A stretch of DNA of 54,865 nucleotides from Nanobdellota archaeon (GCA_018901655.1 JAHIEG010000013.1:1-54865); one strand, 5' to 3'. Positions 38,457 to 48,444 are shown, counted from the stretch's first letter. A program made the numbers and translations. Notes: a model not told the origin generated them from the sequence alone.

Positions 38457-38555
38457 TTATTAATAGCTACATTAGGTAGAAATATTTTAGACGCAATGGA
38501 AAAGATGGTGGACTCTGGATTAACTAGACAGATTGGTGTGTCTACACGAGAATAG
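38457..38555 (+). pseudogene. possible aldo/keto reductase gene fragment
   Basis: LLIATLGRNILDAMEKMVDSGLTRQIGVSTRE*: resembles the AMEKLVxxGxxRxIGVSN region of AKRs. Confidence 0.4.
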
Positions 38556-38579
38556 AATTTAAAATCATAACAAATTTAT

Positions 38580-39926
38580 TCATCCAAACCAACCAAATAG
38601 CCCTTTAGCATTTTTCTCCTTGTCTTCTGCTTTTTGTAAAAATTCTTTCGATTGTTCTTCTAAATTAATATATTGTTCAACTAAAACTGATTTGGCTGGT
38701 TCTTCAACCTGTTTCGATATTTGCAATAATAATTGAGATGTTTCAGTCAGCTTCGTTGCCTGTTCCTTGAAGAATGTTGCATCTTCCTTTTCCTGTTCTG
38801 CAACCATTCCAAAAAACCATTTGAATTTATAACCAAATCCTCTCTGATTTATTTCCTGTTCAAAATTATCTGTTTCTGTATTAACTATCAATATTTTATC
38901 TTGAACTGTTGTCACTTCCATAGCTTGTTCAGGAATATTTTCTTTAAGCGTTTCTAATGACGATATCACACTCATAGTAGTTTTTATAGTTGTTTGCACC
39001 CCAGCTTCATTTGACGTTATATTTGTTGAACACGAACCACATTTCTCTATTGTGCATGGAGTTAAACTTGACCAATAATGCGGTTTGTTTTCAGATGTCA
39101 TCCCACAAAAATAATGCAGAACTCCATATTCTCCACTTCCGCTACCATATCCACACTTGTCCATTAAAATCTGCGTAGAACCATCACTATATTCAACATT
39201 AATTGTACTTCCCGTTTCTGTACATTTTGTTATTTCTAAACTTGCTGTCATCAGACATGCGCCATCTTCGCAACCATATGGACATTTATTAGATGTTCCG
39301 ATAACATATCCTTTTGACCCTTCATCAATACCACAATAATATTCATTAACCCAATTTTTGAATTCAGATTCGGGATTGCAGAAATCTGTTATTGTTTTTA
39401 TTACTCCGGTTGTAGGATCTTGTATGCCTATTGTAGTACCTTTTTTCATATAGTCTATACCATCAGAATCCGTGCATGTTCTGCCTTCAGATATACATGA
39501 TGTATATGTACAAATATCCTCAATAGATTTAACAGACAAGCTAATAACATTAATTTCTTGTGTCGATACGCAAGATGGGTCAGCTGAAGAACACGCTGCT
39601 CCAAATAAAAATCCTATAACTTCTATTTTAACACATTTAGAAAGACTGCTGGAATAATACTCATCAAGCATATCTCTAAGATATTGTGTAGAATTATATT
39701 GTATAGAATCTGTAGGATGGTATTGTGTAAAATTATCAAATCTCATAGTATATACATTGACTGTAGCCAAACAGTCTTTAGGATAAATTGAACCTGGAAT
39801 AGTTGGACATGAAAACTTGAAACAGTCGACTACAGTTGTTTCGCCCTCTGCAAATACAGCTATAGAATTCAAAGATATTAGAACCAATAACACAAAAGCT
39901 AAAGTCACAAAACTTCTCATCTTCAT
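38580..39926 (-). CDS. secreted hypothetical protein
   Basis: signal peptide MRSFVTLAFVLLVLISLNSIAVFA; Cys-rich; C-terminal helical region. Confidence 0.65.
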   Translation of the reverse strand: MKMRSFVTLAFVLLVLISLNSIAVFAEGETTVVDCFKFSCPTIPGSIYPKDCLATVNVYTMRFDNFTQYHPTDSIQYNSTQYLRDMLDEYYSSSLSKCVKIEVIGFLFGAACSSADPSCVSTQEINVISLSVKSIEDICTYTSCISEGRTCTDSDGIDYMKKGTTIGIQDPTTGVIKTITDFCNPESEFKNWVNEYYCGIDEGSKGYVIGTSNKCPYGCEDGACLMTASLEITKCTETGSTINVEYSDGSTQILMDKCGYGSGSGEYGVLHYFCGMTSENKPHYWSSLTPCTIEKCGSCSTNITSNEAGVQTTIKTTMSVISSLETLKENIPEQAMEVTTVQDKILIVNTETDNFEQEINQRGFGYKFKWFFGMVAEQEKEDATFFKEQATKLTETSQLLLQISKQVEEPAKSVLVEQYINLEEQSKEFLQKAEDKEKNAKGLFGWFG

Positions 39927-40242
39927 AAATAGAATTGTTATTTTATAGAATTTAAAGGCTCGTATTTAATTAGGTCAAAGACTAATCAAAAGAAAAAATG
40001 ATGTATGTTGAAATAATACCCAAATTGTTATTACTAGAATTTGTACCAAAAGTATGGTAGACACCTAGTAATGTTACCTTTTAGGCGGTTAGCTGTTCGT
40101 TTCTATCATATATTTGGAACCATATGAGTGTTTATAATTGATATTTCTTAATAATTAATTAAGAAAAACGAATAGAAAACAATATTAACTAAATCTAATA
40201 TTATCATAATATTTATTAAGCTATTAACCTTATAATGTTTGT

Positions 40243-40683
40243 ATGAAATACAGAAAAGGCATAGCAGCTATCATATTTAGAAAAACACCAAATGGTTCAA
40301 AATTCTTAATATTCCATAGAACTAAAAATTGGGAAGGCTGGGAATTTCTTAAAGGCGGGGTCCAAGACGGAGAAGATTCGCTCAAATCATTAAAACGGGA
40401 GATTAAAGAAGAAACCGGAATTAAAACATATAAGATTATAGAAAATACTGGTAAAGTAACAAAATTTAAGTGGCCAAAACACTTTGTAAAAGATCACCGT
40501 GTTTATGATGGTGCTGAACTTGAATTTTTCCTAGTAAAAACAAATATTGCTAAAGTAAAAATTGATAAAAGAGAACATGATGATTACAAGTGGGTTACTG
40601 TAGAGGAAGCTTTAAAGCTTTTAACTTATAACAATCATAAAGAAGTATTAAAGACTGTTTTGAAAAAAGGTGAATTAAAATGA
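40243..40683 (+). CDS. NUDIX hydrolase
   Basis: GGVQDGEDSLKSLKREIKEETGI Nudix box. Confidence 0.92.
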   Translation: MKYRKGIAAIIFRKTPNGSKFLIFHRTKNWEGWEFLKGGVQDGEDSLKSLKREIKEETGIKTYKIIENTGKVTKFKWPKHFVKDHRVYDGAELEFFLVKTNIAKVKIDKREHDDYKWVTVEEALKLLTYNNHKEVLKTVLKKGELK

Positions 40684-40763
40684 AAAGTAAAAAAGCCCCA
40701 TGGGGAGTTCAAAAGTCACAAAGAAAGTATTCTCGACAGATTAAAAATGATGACAATAAATGA
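40680..40763 (+). CDS. 27-aa small ORF
   Basis: MKSKKAPWGVQKSQRKYSRQIKNDDNK; overlaps NUDIX stop; not in track. Confidence 0.35.
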   Translation: MKSKKAPWGVQKSQRKYSRQIKNDDNK

Positions 40764-40846
40764 ATTAAATAAAACCAAAACTAATAAAAAATCTAAATAA
40801 ATGCATTTTCCACATATTTGATTTAAAGCTTGCCATAAGGTTTATA

Positions 40847-41659
40847 TTGTCTTATGTGAATTTAAACACTATGATAGATTCACATTGTCATCTAGAACAA
40901 GAAATATATAAAAATGATCTGGATGAGATTATACAAAAATGTAAAACTAACGGACTTAGGGCAGTAATTACTTCATGTACTCATCCTAAGGATTTCAAAA
41001 AAACAATGGATATTATAAACAAGTATAGGGGTTTTGTTTTTGCAACTGCGGGGATTCATCCTTTATACATTAAAGAAATTTCAGAAAAAGAAATAAAAGA
41101 ATATATGGAATTATTAAGAAATAATAAAGATAAATTAGTAGGAATTGGAGAATGTGGGTTAGATTTTCATTATATTGAAGAACCTGAACAAAGAGAAAGA
41201 CAAAAACAATTATTTATTAAAATGATAGCACTAGCTAGGGAACTAAACAAACCACTTGTTATACATGCAAGAGATGCTTTAGAAGAAACACTTAAAATTC
41301 TCAATGAAGAAAATGCTGCAAATGTTATGCTTCACATGTGGGGAGGACATAATCTAATGGATCAGGTAAATACTTTAGGATATCATGTTTCAATGAATTC
41401 CATAATAATGAAAAGCAAGACTTATGGAAAAGTTATAAAAAAGATACCAATAGACAAATTAATGTTAGAAACCGATTCACCGTGGATAGCCATAAAGAAA
41501 GTAGATGATGGTTATGAAATAGATAATAAAGGTAAAAACGACCCAACAACAATTAAATTAATAGCAGAAAAAATAGCCAAAATAAAGAATGTTGAATTTG
41601 AAAAAGTTTGGAAAACATGTTCTGATAATGCTGTAATGTTCTTTAATTTAAATAGTTAA
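40847..41659 (+). CDS. TatD family DNase
   Basis: MIDSHCHLEQ...GIHPLYIK...GECGLDFHY...HARDA...ETDSPW. Confidence 0.94.
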   Translation: MSYVNLNTMIDSHCHLEQEIYKNDLDEIIQKCKTNGLRAVITSCTHPKDFKKTMDIINKYRGFVFATAGIHPLYIKEISEKEIKEYMELLRNNKDKLVGIGECGLDFHYIEEPEQRERQKQLFIKMIALARELNKPLVIHARDALEETLKILNEENAANVMLHMWGGHNLMDQVNTLGYHVSMNSIIMKSKTYGKVIKKIPIDKLMLETDSPWIAIKKVDDGYEIDNKGKNDPTTIKLIAEKIAKIKNVEFEKVWKTCSDNAVMFFNLNS

Positions 41660-41685
41660 TTACAATATATAATATAGGTGTTTAA

Positions 41686-42174
41686 ATGATTTTGGAAAAT
41701 ATGAAAAAAAACTTAGAAAGGATAAAAGATATGAGACCTAGATTTCGAGAAAAGCCTACTATAGCTTTTTTTGTAGACGGGCCAAATATCATAAGAAAAG
41801 AATTTAATATCAATCTTAGGGAAATGAAAAAGAAAGTAGAAAAGCACGGAAGGATCAGTATAGGAAAAGTTTTTTTGAATCAATTTGCTCCTGAAAAATT
41901 AATTGAAGCAGTGGCAAATGAAGGTTTTGAAACAGTAATTGCTTTAGGTGATCCAGAACAAAAAACAGATGTAGACGTAGCTGTTGCAGTTCATGCAATG
42001 GATGCAGTATATAATCCTGATATTGATATTATCGCAATAGCTAGTAGAGACGCAGATTTTTTAGCTTTAATTCAAAAAGCAAAAGAGAAGGGCAAACTTA
42101 CACTTTTAGTTGCAGTAACACCTGGCTTAGCAGTTTCATTGAAACATGCTGCAGACTTTGTAGAACTTTTATAA
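41686..42174 (+). CDS. NYN-domain (LabA-like) protein
   Basis: AFFVDGPNIIRKEF...KTDVDVAVAVHAMDAVYNPDIDIIAIASRDADFLALIQ. Confidence 0.85.
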   Translation: MILENMKKNLERIKDMRPRFREKPTIAFFVDGPNIIRKEFNINLREMKKKVEKHGRISIGKVFLNQFAPEKLIEAVANEGFETVIALGDPEQKTDVDVAVAVHAMDAVYNPDIDIIAIASRDADFLALIQKAKEKGKLTLLVAVTPGLAVSLKHAADFVELL

Positions 42175-42193
42175 GCCCTTTCTTTTTTTTATT

Positions 42194-43402
42194 TTATAAC
42201 TTATATCTAAGAATTGCTCCAATTCCACCCATTTGATAAAGTTGTTCTCCTTCCCTCGTATCTCTAGAAATAACTTCAATTTCTGTACCATGACTCGTTA
42301 CTAACTCTTCAAACGCCTCGACAATATCTCTTTGACCCATCAATTGTATTGGTTGACTACATTTTTGACATGTTACTTCTTTTAATCGGTCATTTTTAAT
42401 AAATTTCTTACCGGCAGACCCACATGAACACTGATATTCAATTTCAGTATATTCCAAGTCTTCACTAATTAAAACCATATCAACCGCACCTATTTCTAAT
42501 GCTTTCAGGACAGATTGTACTCCATATGTAACTTTTCCACTATCGCTTTGTAATTCAAAAAAGAATTTCTTAACAAGTTCCTTTTCTTTTGAAACAGCTG
42601 ATTCTGCAAGAATATCTTGTGACTTTTCAACAAGTTCTTGTAATCCATGTTCATCTGTATAACCCACATCCTTTATTCCAAGTATTTTCTTTTTCATTAC
42701 TATTTCTAAAAATCTTCCATCGTGAAAGTCGTTCTTAGAAGGACCTGGACCACCAATTATTATTCCCTTTAACTCCTCACTAAAAGCTGCTTTTACTGTT
42801 TCACCAATTACTTTGTAAAAATCATGTATTAATCCATTTCTTACTCTCTCGTAGCGTTGTTGCGATTGGCCGCCTTTTCCTGCTTTTCCTGGAACAATAG
42901 ATTGTAAATTTTTTAAAACTAATATATTTTTTCCTCTAAGCATTCCTAACGTAGCTTCTTTTGTATCCATAACTAATAATCCATAAACTTCTTTTTCTTT
43001 CATCATGTGTCTTAACGGAGCTAATTCAAATGTTTGATCACACCAATATAGTTTTACATTTAATTTTTCAGGTGGTTCAATTGCCCATATATCTATATCT
43101 GTAACACCTTCATTTTCAGAAACGTTTCCAGAAAATAAAGCTAAACCATTTTCAGGTGTTTCCTTATACAATTTAAGATGTTGAATTATTTTATCTAGTG
43201 CACCTGTTACATTTTTTCTAACTGCTTTTGATTTAATATTAATTGCAGTTCCTTGTTCATTTCTTAACTGTGTAGAAATATCTGATATTTTATAACCTGC
43301 TGGAACATAAACAGTAACTAATTCTGTATGTCTTCCTCTTACACCTTCTAAACGTTTAATTAATTTTTTTAATTCTTTTTGTTGATTTACCATTTTAAAC
43401 AA
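42194..43402 (-). CDS. peptide chain release factor aRF1
   Basis: NIKS motif (GTAINIKSKAVR) and GGQ motif (GKGGQSQQRYERVR). Confidence 0.96.
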   Translation of the reverse strand: MFKMVNQQKELKKLIKRLEGVRGRHTELVTVYVPAGYKISDISTQLRNEQGTAINIKSKAVRKNVTGALDKIIQHLKLYKETPENGLALFSGNVSENEGVTDIDIWAIEPPEKLNVKLYWCDQTFELAPLRHMMKEKEVYGLLVMDTKEATLGMLRGKNILVLKNLQSIVPGKAGKGGQSQQRYERVRNGLIHDFYKVIGETVKAAFSEELKGIIIGGPGPSKNDFHDGRFLEIVMKKKILGIKDVGYTDEHGLQELVEKSQDILAESAVSKEKELVKKFFFELQSDSGKVTYGVQSVLKALEIGAVDMVLISEDLEYTEIEYQCSCGSAGKKFIKNDRLKEVTCQKCSQPIQLMGQRDIVEAFEELVTSHGTEIEVISRDTREGEQLYQMGGIGAILRYKL

Positions 43403-45752
43403 CTTCTATTTTTAATTCTTCTCCTTTTTTAAATTCTATTTCTTTTATTTTCATTGCACCCTTAATGTCGTTTTCAAATTCAGAAATATCTTCTACGCTT
43501 GAAATAATAACTTTATTTAATTCTGCATTAAGTGCCATCTTATTACTATGTTTGTATTTTCTTAACTCGACTATTGCTTCAACTGCTACATGTCCATTAT
43601 TTTCTTTTATGTTTTCCTTTTCTGGCCAACTTGAAATATGAATTGATTCAACTTTTTCTTTGTCTTTAAAATAATTTTGATAAATTTCTTCTGTAACATG
43701 TGGCATGATTGGTGCAAACATTTTTAAAATTCCTAACAAAGTTTTATACAAAGTATATCTTGCTGATTCTGTTGTTTCATCTTCATTGTATAATCGGTGT
43801 TTTGCAATTTCTAAATAATTGTCACAAAAATCTTTCCAAAAAAGTTGTTCTGTTAAAAACTTAGCTGAAGAATATTGATAGTCTTCAAATTCTTTTGTTA
43901 CCTGTTCAACTGTTTCTGAAAGTCTATTTAGTAACCATTTGTCAATTGATTCGATGTTTTTAGGTTCTTGATAATTATAATTTTCTAAACTCATTATAAC
44001 AAACTTCGATGCGTTCCATAATTTAGTTATTGTTTTCTGTGCAGCTACTAATTCTTTTTCTTGGAAAGAAATATCTTCTCCTAATTTTGCTGATGCTGCC
44101 CAAAATCTTAACGAATCTGCATTATAATTATCTAAAACCTCCATTGGATCAATAACGTTTCCAAGAGACTTGTGCATTGATTTCCCTTTTGAATCCAATG
44201 CATGCCCACTTACCATTACATTTTTCCAAGGAATTTCATTAAAATGATACAATGATTTTACTACTGTATAAAATGCCCAGGTTCTAATTATATCATGTGC
44301 TTGTGGTCTCATATCTTCTGGGGAATATTTCATCATATTATTTTTTTCAGTCCATTTCAAAACAATTTCAGGTGACATGCTTGATGTCATCCAGGTATCA
44401 AATACGTCTTTTTCTGGAATAAATTTAGAAGAACCACATTTACATTTTTGTTTTGGTTTGTCAACTTCTGGATCAATTGGTAAATCTTTTACATCTGGTA
44501 ATAATAATTCTCCACACTCACAGTACCAAACTGGAATAGAAATTCCGTGATGTCTTTGTCTTGAAATTAACCAATCCCAACTTAAATTATTAACCCAATC
44601 TTCATATCTTTTAACATAATAATTTGGATGCCAGTTTATCTTTCTACCTTGCTGAATTAACTTTTCTTTATTTTCAATAATTTTAACAAACCATTGTTTT
44701 GTAACTAAAAATTCAATTGGTTCATGACATCTCCAGCATGTTCCAACATTTTGTTTTAATTGCTCGTCTTTACCTAAAACTTTTAAATCGTCTAAAACTT
44801 TTAGAATTTCTTTTCTTGCTTCTTTTAATTTTAGGCCAGTATATTTTCCAGAATTTTGCAATTTACCATCAGCACTAACAATAATCTTTAATGGTAACTT
44901 ATGAATCTTCCACCATTCAATATCTGTCTTATCTCCAAAAGTACATATCATAACAATTCCTGTTCCAAATTTAGAATCAACTTTAGAATCTTTCATTATA
45001 GAAACCTCTTGCCCAAAAATAGGAACGGTAGCTTTCTTGCCAACCAATTTAGTATATCGTTTATCATCTGGGTGTACAAATATTCCAACACATGCTGGTA
45101 ATAATTCTGGACGGGTTGTTGCAATTGTTATTTTCTTACCTTCTGATACAAAATCAATGTCATATATTTTTGTATTTCTTTCCTGATCTTCAACATCTGC
45201 TTGAGATAAAGCTGTCTTACAACTTGTACACCAAATTGTTGGTTCTTCGCTTCGATAAACATAATCTTTTTTTAGTAAGTCTATAAAACTAGTTTGAGCT
45301 GTTTTAGCACAGTTGTCTTGTATTGTTCTATATGTTAAATCCCAATCGTGGGAATGTCCTAGTCTCATTAAATCTCTTTTATAACCGTTTTCGACTTCTA
45401 TTATATCTTTTTTAACTAGATTTATAAATTCACTTTTACTTATTTTAGTTAAATCGATATTGTGTTTTTTCTCAATATATCTTTCAGTTGGCTGTCCATT
45501 ATCATCAAAACCAATTGGAAACAAAACATTGAATCCTTGCATTCTCTTGAATCTTGCTATAAATTCAAACTGAGTATAATGCATTGCATGCCCAATGTGT
45601 AATTTACCAGAAACTGTTGGAGGAGGAGTATCTATAGAAAACACCGGTTTATTTGATTTTGGATCAAATTTATATATTCCACTATCTATCCAAAGCTTCT
45701 GTATCCTCGGCTCTACTTCCTTTGAATCATACTTCTTTTCCATAAACATCAT
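43395..45752 (-). CDS. valS: valyl-tRNA synthetase
   Basis: PPPTVSGKLHIGHAMHYTQ; GKSMHKSLGNVIDP; class I IleRS/ValRS architecture. Confidence 0.96.
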   Translation of the reverse strand: MMFMEKKYDSKEVEPRIQKLWIDSGIYKFDPKSNKPVFSIDTPPPTVSGKLHIGHAMHYTQFEFIARFKRMQGFNVLFPIGFDDNGQPTERYIEKKHNIDLTKISKSEFINLVKKDIIEVENGYKRDLMRLGHSHDWDLTYRTIQDNCAKTAQTSFIDLLKKDYVYRSEEPTIWCTSCKTALSQADVEDQERNTKIYDIDFVSEGKKITIATTRPELLPACVGIFVHPDDKRYTKLVGKKATVPIFGQEVSIMKDSKVDSKFGTGIVMICTFGDKTDIEWWKIHKLPLKIIVSADGKLQNSGKYTGLKLKEARKEILKVLDDLKVLGKDEQLKQNVGTCWRCHEPIEFLVTKQWFVKIIENKEKLIQQGRKINWHPNYYVKRYEDWVNNLSWDWLISRQRHHGISIPVWYCECGELLLPDVKDLPIDPEVDKPKQKCKCGSSKFIPEKDVFDTWMTSSMSPEIVLKWTEKNNMMKYSPEDMRPQAHDIIRTWAFYTVVKSLYHFNEIPWKNVMVSGHALDSKGKSMHKSLGNVIDPMEVLDNYNADSLRFWAASAKLGEDISFQEKELVAAQKTITKLWNASKFVIMSLENYNYQEPKNIESIDKWLLNRLSETVEQVTKEFEDYQYSSAKFLTEQLFWKDFCDNYLEIAKHRLYNEDETTESARYTLYKTLLGILKMFAPIMPHVTEEIYQNYFKDKEKVESIHISSWPEKENIKENNGHVAVEAIVELRKYKHSNKMALNAELNKVIISSVEDISEFENDIKGAMKIKEIEFKKGEELKIEVV

Positions 45753-45782
45753 TTTAGATAGGCAAGTTATTAAAGTTTTGTT

Positions 45783-45941
45783 TTAGAAATCCCACTCACG
45801 TTCTGTGTATTTTGGATTTAATTTTCTTGGACAACCATCACTCTTACTCGCTCTCGGCTGTTTATAATAATAGCAACCCCCGCACTCATCATCATTTTCC
45901 GGCACACATTCATATGTTTTCCTTTTAACAAGTTCTGGCAT
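45783..45941 (-). CDS. small Cys-rich protein (52 aa)
   Basis: MPELVKRKTYECVPENDDECGGCYYYKQPRASKSDGCPRKLNPKYTEREWDF; directly upstream of valS; not in track. Confidence 0.6.
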   Translation of the reverse strand: MPELVKRKTYECVPENDDECGGCYYYKQPRASKSDGCPRKLNPKYTEREWDF

Positions 45942-46030
45942 AATTAAGATTGGTTAGAAAAAGATTTAACCTCATCAGAAACCGAATTTATCAAATATAT
46001 TTCAAATAATAGAAATGTTTATAAAAGTCT

Positions 46031-46192
46031 ATGAGAAAGTTAGGTAAGGGCCAATTGATCAGCCAAAATATATCAGATTATAAAAATACAGACGATTTGA
46101 ACATTGTCATAGATTCTAAAGATACATATTATTTAAGACCTAATCATGAGAATGAACAAGGATATGACATTGTTCCAATGAATAAGAAATAG
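46031..46192 (+). CDS. small hypothetical protein (53 aa)
   Basis: MRKLGKGQLISQNISDYKNTDDLNIVIDSKDTYYLRPNHENEQGYDIVPMNKK. Confidence 0.45.
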   Translation: MRKLGKGQLISQNISDYKNTDDLNIVIDSKDTYYLRPNHENEQGYDIVPMNKK

Positions 46193-46193
46193 A

Positions 46194-46436
46194 TTAGAAA
46201 CCAACTTCTATTTCAACTGTATAGCCTTTTTTATCCAATTCTGTTGTAATCTCATCAATCATTCCATGTATTACCCCACAACCTGCACAGCCTGCTTCTG
46301 GAGGTACTAGTGTTAAAGTAACTTTCTTTCCAACCACTTTGATATTTTTAGCTATCTTAGCTTCTACTATATTCTTTCCAATATGAGGATCTTCTATCTT
46401 TTTCAGAACATCCATAACTTCTTTTGGTACTGGCAT
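46194..46436 (-). CDS. DUF59/MIP18-like protein
   Basis: VLKKIEDPHIGKNIVEAKIAKNIKVVGKKVTLTLVPPEAGCAGCGVIHGMIDEI. Confidence 0.75.
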   Translation of the reverse strand: MPVPKEVMDVLKKIEDPHIGKNIVEAKIAKNIKVVGKKVTLTLVPPEAGCAGCGVIHGMIDEITTELDKKGYTVEIEVGF

Positions 46437-46481
46437 AAGGGGTAATTAAGTAATTAAAGTATAAAAAGATATATTATTGCC

Positions 46482-47114
46482 GTGGATGATTTGTCTTTGT
46501 TATATGGTATAATGGCTGGAGATGGGTGTCTTTCTAGGGGATTAAAAAATCGAACTATATCTATAACATGCAATTATTATAATGATAGGCCCTTCTTTGA
46601 TGAAGTAGTAATTCCATTATTAAATAAAATAAGAGGAAAGAAAACCAAATATAGATTAAGACCTAAATATGGTAAAATAGAAATTAATTTTAGCGACAAG
46701 GAGCTTTTCAATAAACTAGTATCAATTGGCTTTCCGGTTGGTAAGAAGTGGAGCAAGTTAGAAATACCTGACATATTTCAAAGTAATAAATATACTAAAA
46801 ATATCATAGCTGGTTTCTTTGCAACAGATGGTTCTGTGGTAAGGGCTAACAATCATGGGATCTTATACCCACGTTTAGAAATCCATAATAAATGTCATAA
46901 AATTTTAGAACAGATGCAATCATTTCTATTAACAAATAACATTAAAGCAAACATCTATAAAATTAAGCCGAGGAATGGTTTCTCTATAAGCAGGCTAGAT
47001 ATGAATGGAAAGATAAACTTATTAAAGTTTGAATCCTTAATAGGGTTTATAAATCCTAAACACAAAAGTTTATTTGAAGGATTTAGAGATGGGCGGGTGG
47101 CTCAGCCTGGTTAG
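46482..47114 (+). mobile_element. LAGLIDADG homing endonuclease ORF overlapping the 5' end of tRNA-Ile
   Basis: YGIMAGDGCLS and IIAGFFATDGSVV motifs; GTG start; TAG stop lies in the tRNA D-loop. Confidence 0.85.
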
Positions 47115-47197
47115 AGCGCTACATCTATTTTTGGAAGAAATTAGAGGCGATGCTGATAACGTAGAGACCGGGAGTTCAAATCTCCCTCTGCCCACCA
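47091..47197 (+). tRNA. tRNA-Ile(GAU) with 29-nt intron, CCA encoded
   Basis: exon 1 47091-47122, intron 47123-47151, exon 2 47152-47197; spliced product folds as a full cloverleaf (75 nt plus CCA) with anticodon loop CTGATAA. Confidence 0.93.
47123..47151 (+). other. noncanonical BHB intron between tRNA positions 30 and 31
   Basis: 3-nt bulges AC^A and AT^G, central helix CGCT/GGCG, inner helix TCTA/TAGA. Confidence 0.85.
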
Positions 47198-47205
47198 TTA
47201 TATTT

Positions 47206-47802
47206 ATGAACATACTCAAACGCGGTGCAGAAGCTATTCTCTATAAAGAAGATGATCAGTTAGTAAAAGAAAGAATAAGTAAGGGATATAGAATTTCTGA
47301 AATTGATAATCCTCTTAGAAAGAGTAGAACTAAAGGAGAAGCTAGATTATTATCAGAAGCTAGAAGAGCTGGAGTTAACGCACCAAAGGTATTTGAAACA
47401 GATGAGTTTAAAATTAAAATGGAATTTATTGATGGAATTAGAATTAAGGAATTGTTTTCTAAAAAAGCTGACCTGAAAATTGCGGAAGAGATAGGCAAAT
47501 CTGTAGGTTTATTACATAAGAATAAAATAGTTCATGGAGATCTAACAACTTCAAATATGATACTAAAAGATGATATTGTCTATTTTATTGACTTTGGACT
47601 AGGTTCTCAAACTCAAAGAATAGAAGATTTTGCTACTGACCTATCTGTCTTTAAAGAAGCAATCAAATCAACCCACTTTAAGGATATGGAATCAATTTGG
47701 GGAAGCTTTATTAAAGGTTACAAACAAACAAATACTAAGTCACAGGAAGTTTTAAATATATTAGAAAAAATAGAGAAAAGGGGAAGATATATCAAACGGT
47801 GA
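47206..47802 (+). CDS. bud32: KEOPS kinase Bud32
   Basis: RGAEAILYKEDD...KSRTKGEARLLSEARRAGV...IVHGDLTTSNMI...FIDFGLG. Confidence 0.94.
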   Translation: MNILKRGAEAILYKEDDQLVKERISKGYRISEIDNPLRKSRTKGEARLLSEARRAGVNAPKVFETDEFKIKMEFIDGIRIKELFSKKADLKIAEEIGKSVGLLHKNKIVHGDLTTSNMILKDDIVYFIDFGLGSQTQRIEDFATDLSVFKEAIKSTHFKDMESIWGSFIKGYKQTNTKSQEVLNILEKIEKRGRYIKR

Positions 47803-47806
47803 AGAC

Positions 47807-47983
47807 ATGAAAATTAAATTTGAAGAGTTAAGCTATAAAACAATAGTAGGTTCAGCAGTAATGATATTTGTTGGACTATTACTTGGAAGCTATGTAAAAT
47901 ACACTGTATTACTAGCTGAGGTAGGTGCTTTTATACTTTTACTTGGTATTATATTTTACATAATATCACAAATGGTTGAATAA
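47807..47983 (+). CDS. small membrane protein (58 aa)
   Basis: two hydrophobic segments; RBS GGTGA; not in track. Confidence 0.6.
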   Translation: MKIKFEELSYKTIVGSAVMIFVGLLLGSYVKYTVLLAEVGAFILLLGIIFYIISQMVE

Positions 47984-47985
47984 AT

Positions 47986-48444
47986 ATGGCAAGAATGTAT
48001 GCAAGAAAAAAAGGTAAATCGGGTAGTAAAAAACCACTTATAGTAGCACAGTGGACAGAATACAAAAAAGAAGAAATAGAAAAATTGATTCTTAAATTAT
48101 CAAAAAATGGTATGGCAACACCTGAAATTGGAAGAACATTAAAAGACCAATATGGTATTCCATCTGTAAAAGCTGTGACAGGAAAATCTGTTCTTAAGAT
48201 TCTTAATGAAAATAAAGCAGGACCAGAATTACCAGAAGACCTAATTAATCTTCTTAGAAAATCTGTTCTTCTTCATGATCATATGAAAATAAACAAAAAA
48301 GATAATACTTCTAAACATGGTCTTGAACTTTTAGAAAGTAAAATAAGAAGACTTGTAAAATATTATATCAAGACAAAGAAATTACCAGTTGGTTGGAAAT
48401 ACAACGCAGACAAAGCAAAACTAATTGTTCAGACAACAAAATAG
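47986..48444 (+). CDS. rps15: ribosomal protein uS15
   Basis: MARMYARKKGKSGSKKP...HGLELLESKIRRLVKYYIKTKKLPVGWKY. Confidence 0.96.
   Translation: MARMYARKKGKSGSKKPLIVAQWTEYKKEEIEKLILKLSKNGMATPEIGRTLKDQYGIPSVKAVTGKSVLKILNENKAGPELPEDLINLLRKSVLLHDHMKINKKDNTSKHGLELLESKIRRLVKYYIKTKKLPVGWKYNADKAKLIVQTTK

Noticed and set aside
45955-45995. CTGATGA on the minus strand as a possible C/D box RNA
   Set aside because: No matching second C or D box at the right spacing; composition alone explains it.
46440-46482. Duplicated tRNA-Ile 5' fragment upstream of the endonuclease, which would mirror the metG arrangement
   Set aside because: Checked the sequence before the endonuclease; no tRNA-like GGGC...GTGGCTCAG segment is present.
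47074-47205. N-terminal extension of the Bud32 ORF through the tRNA
   Set aside because: These codons are the tRNA itself; the Bud32 start is the ATG at 47206.
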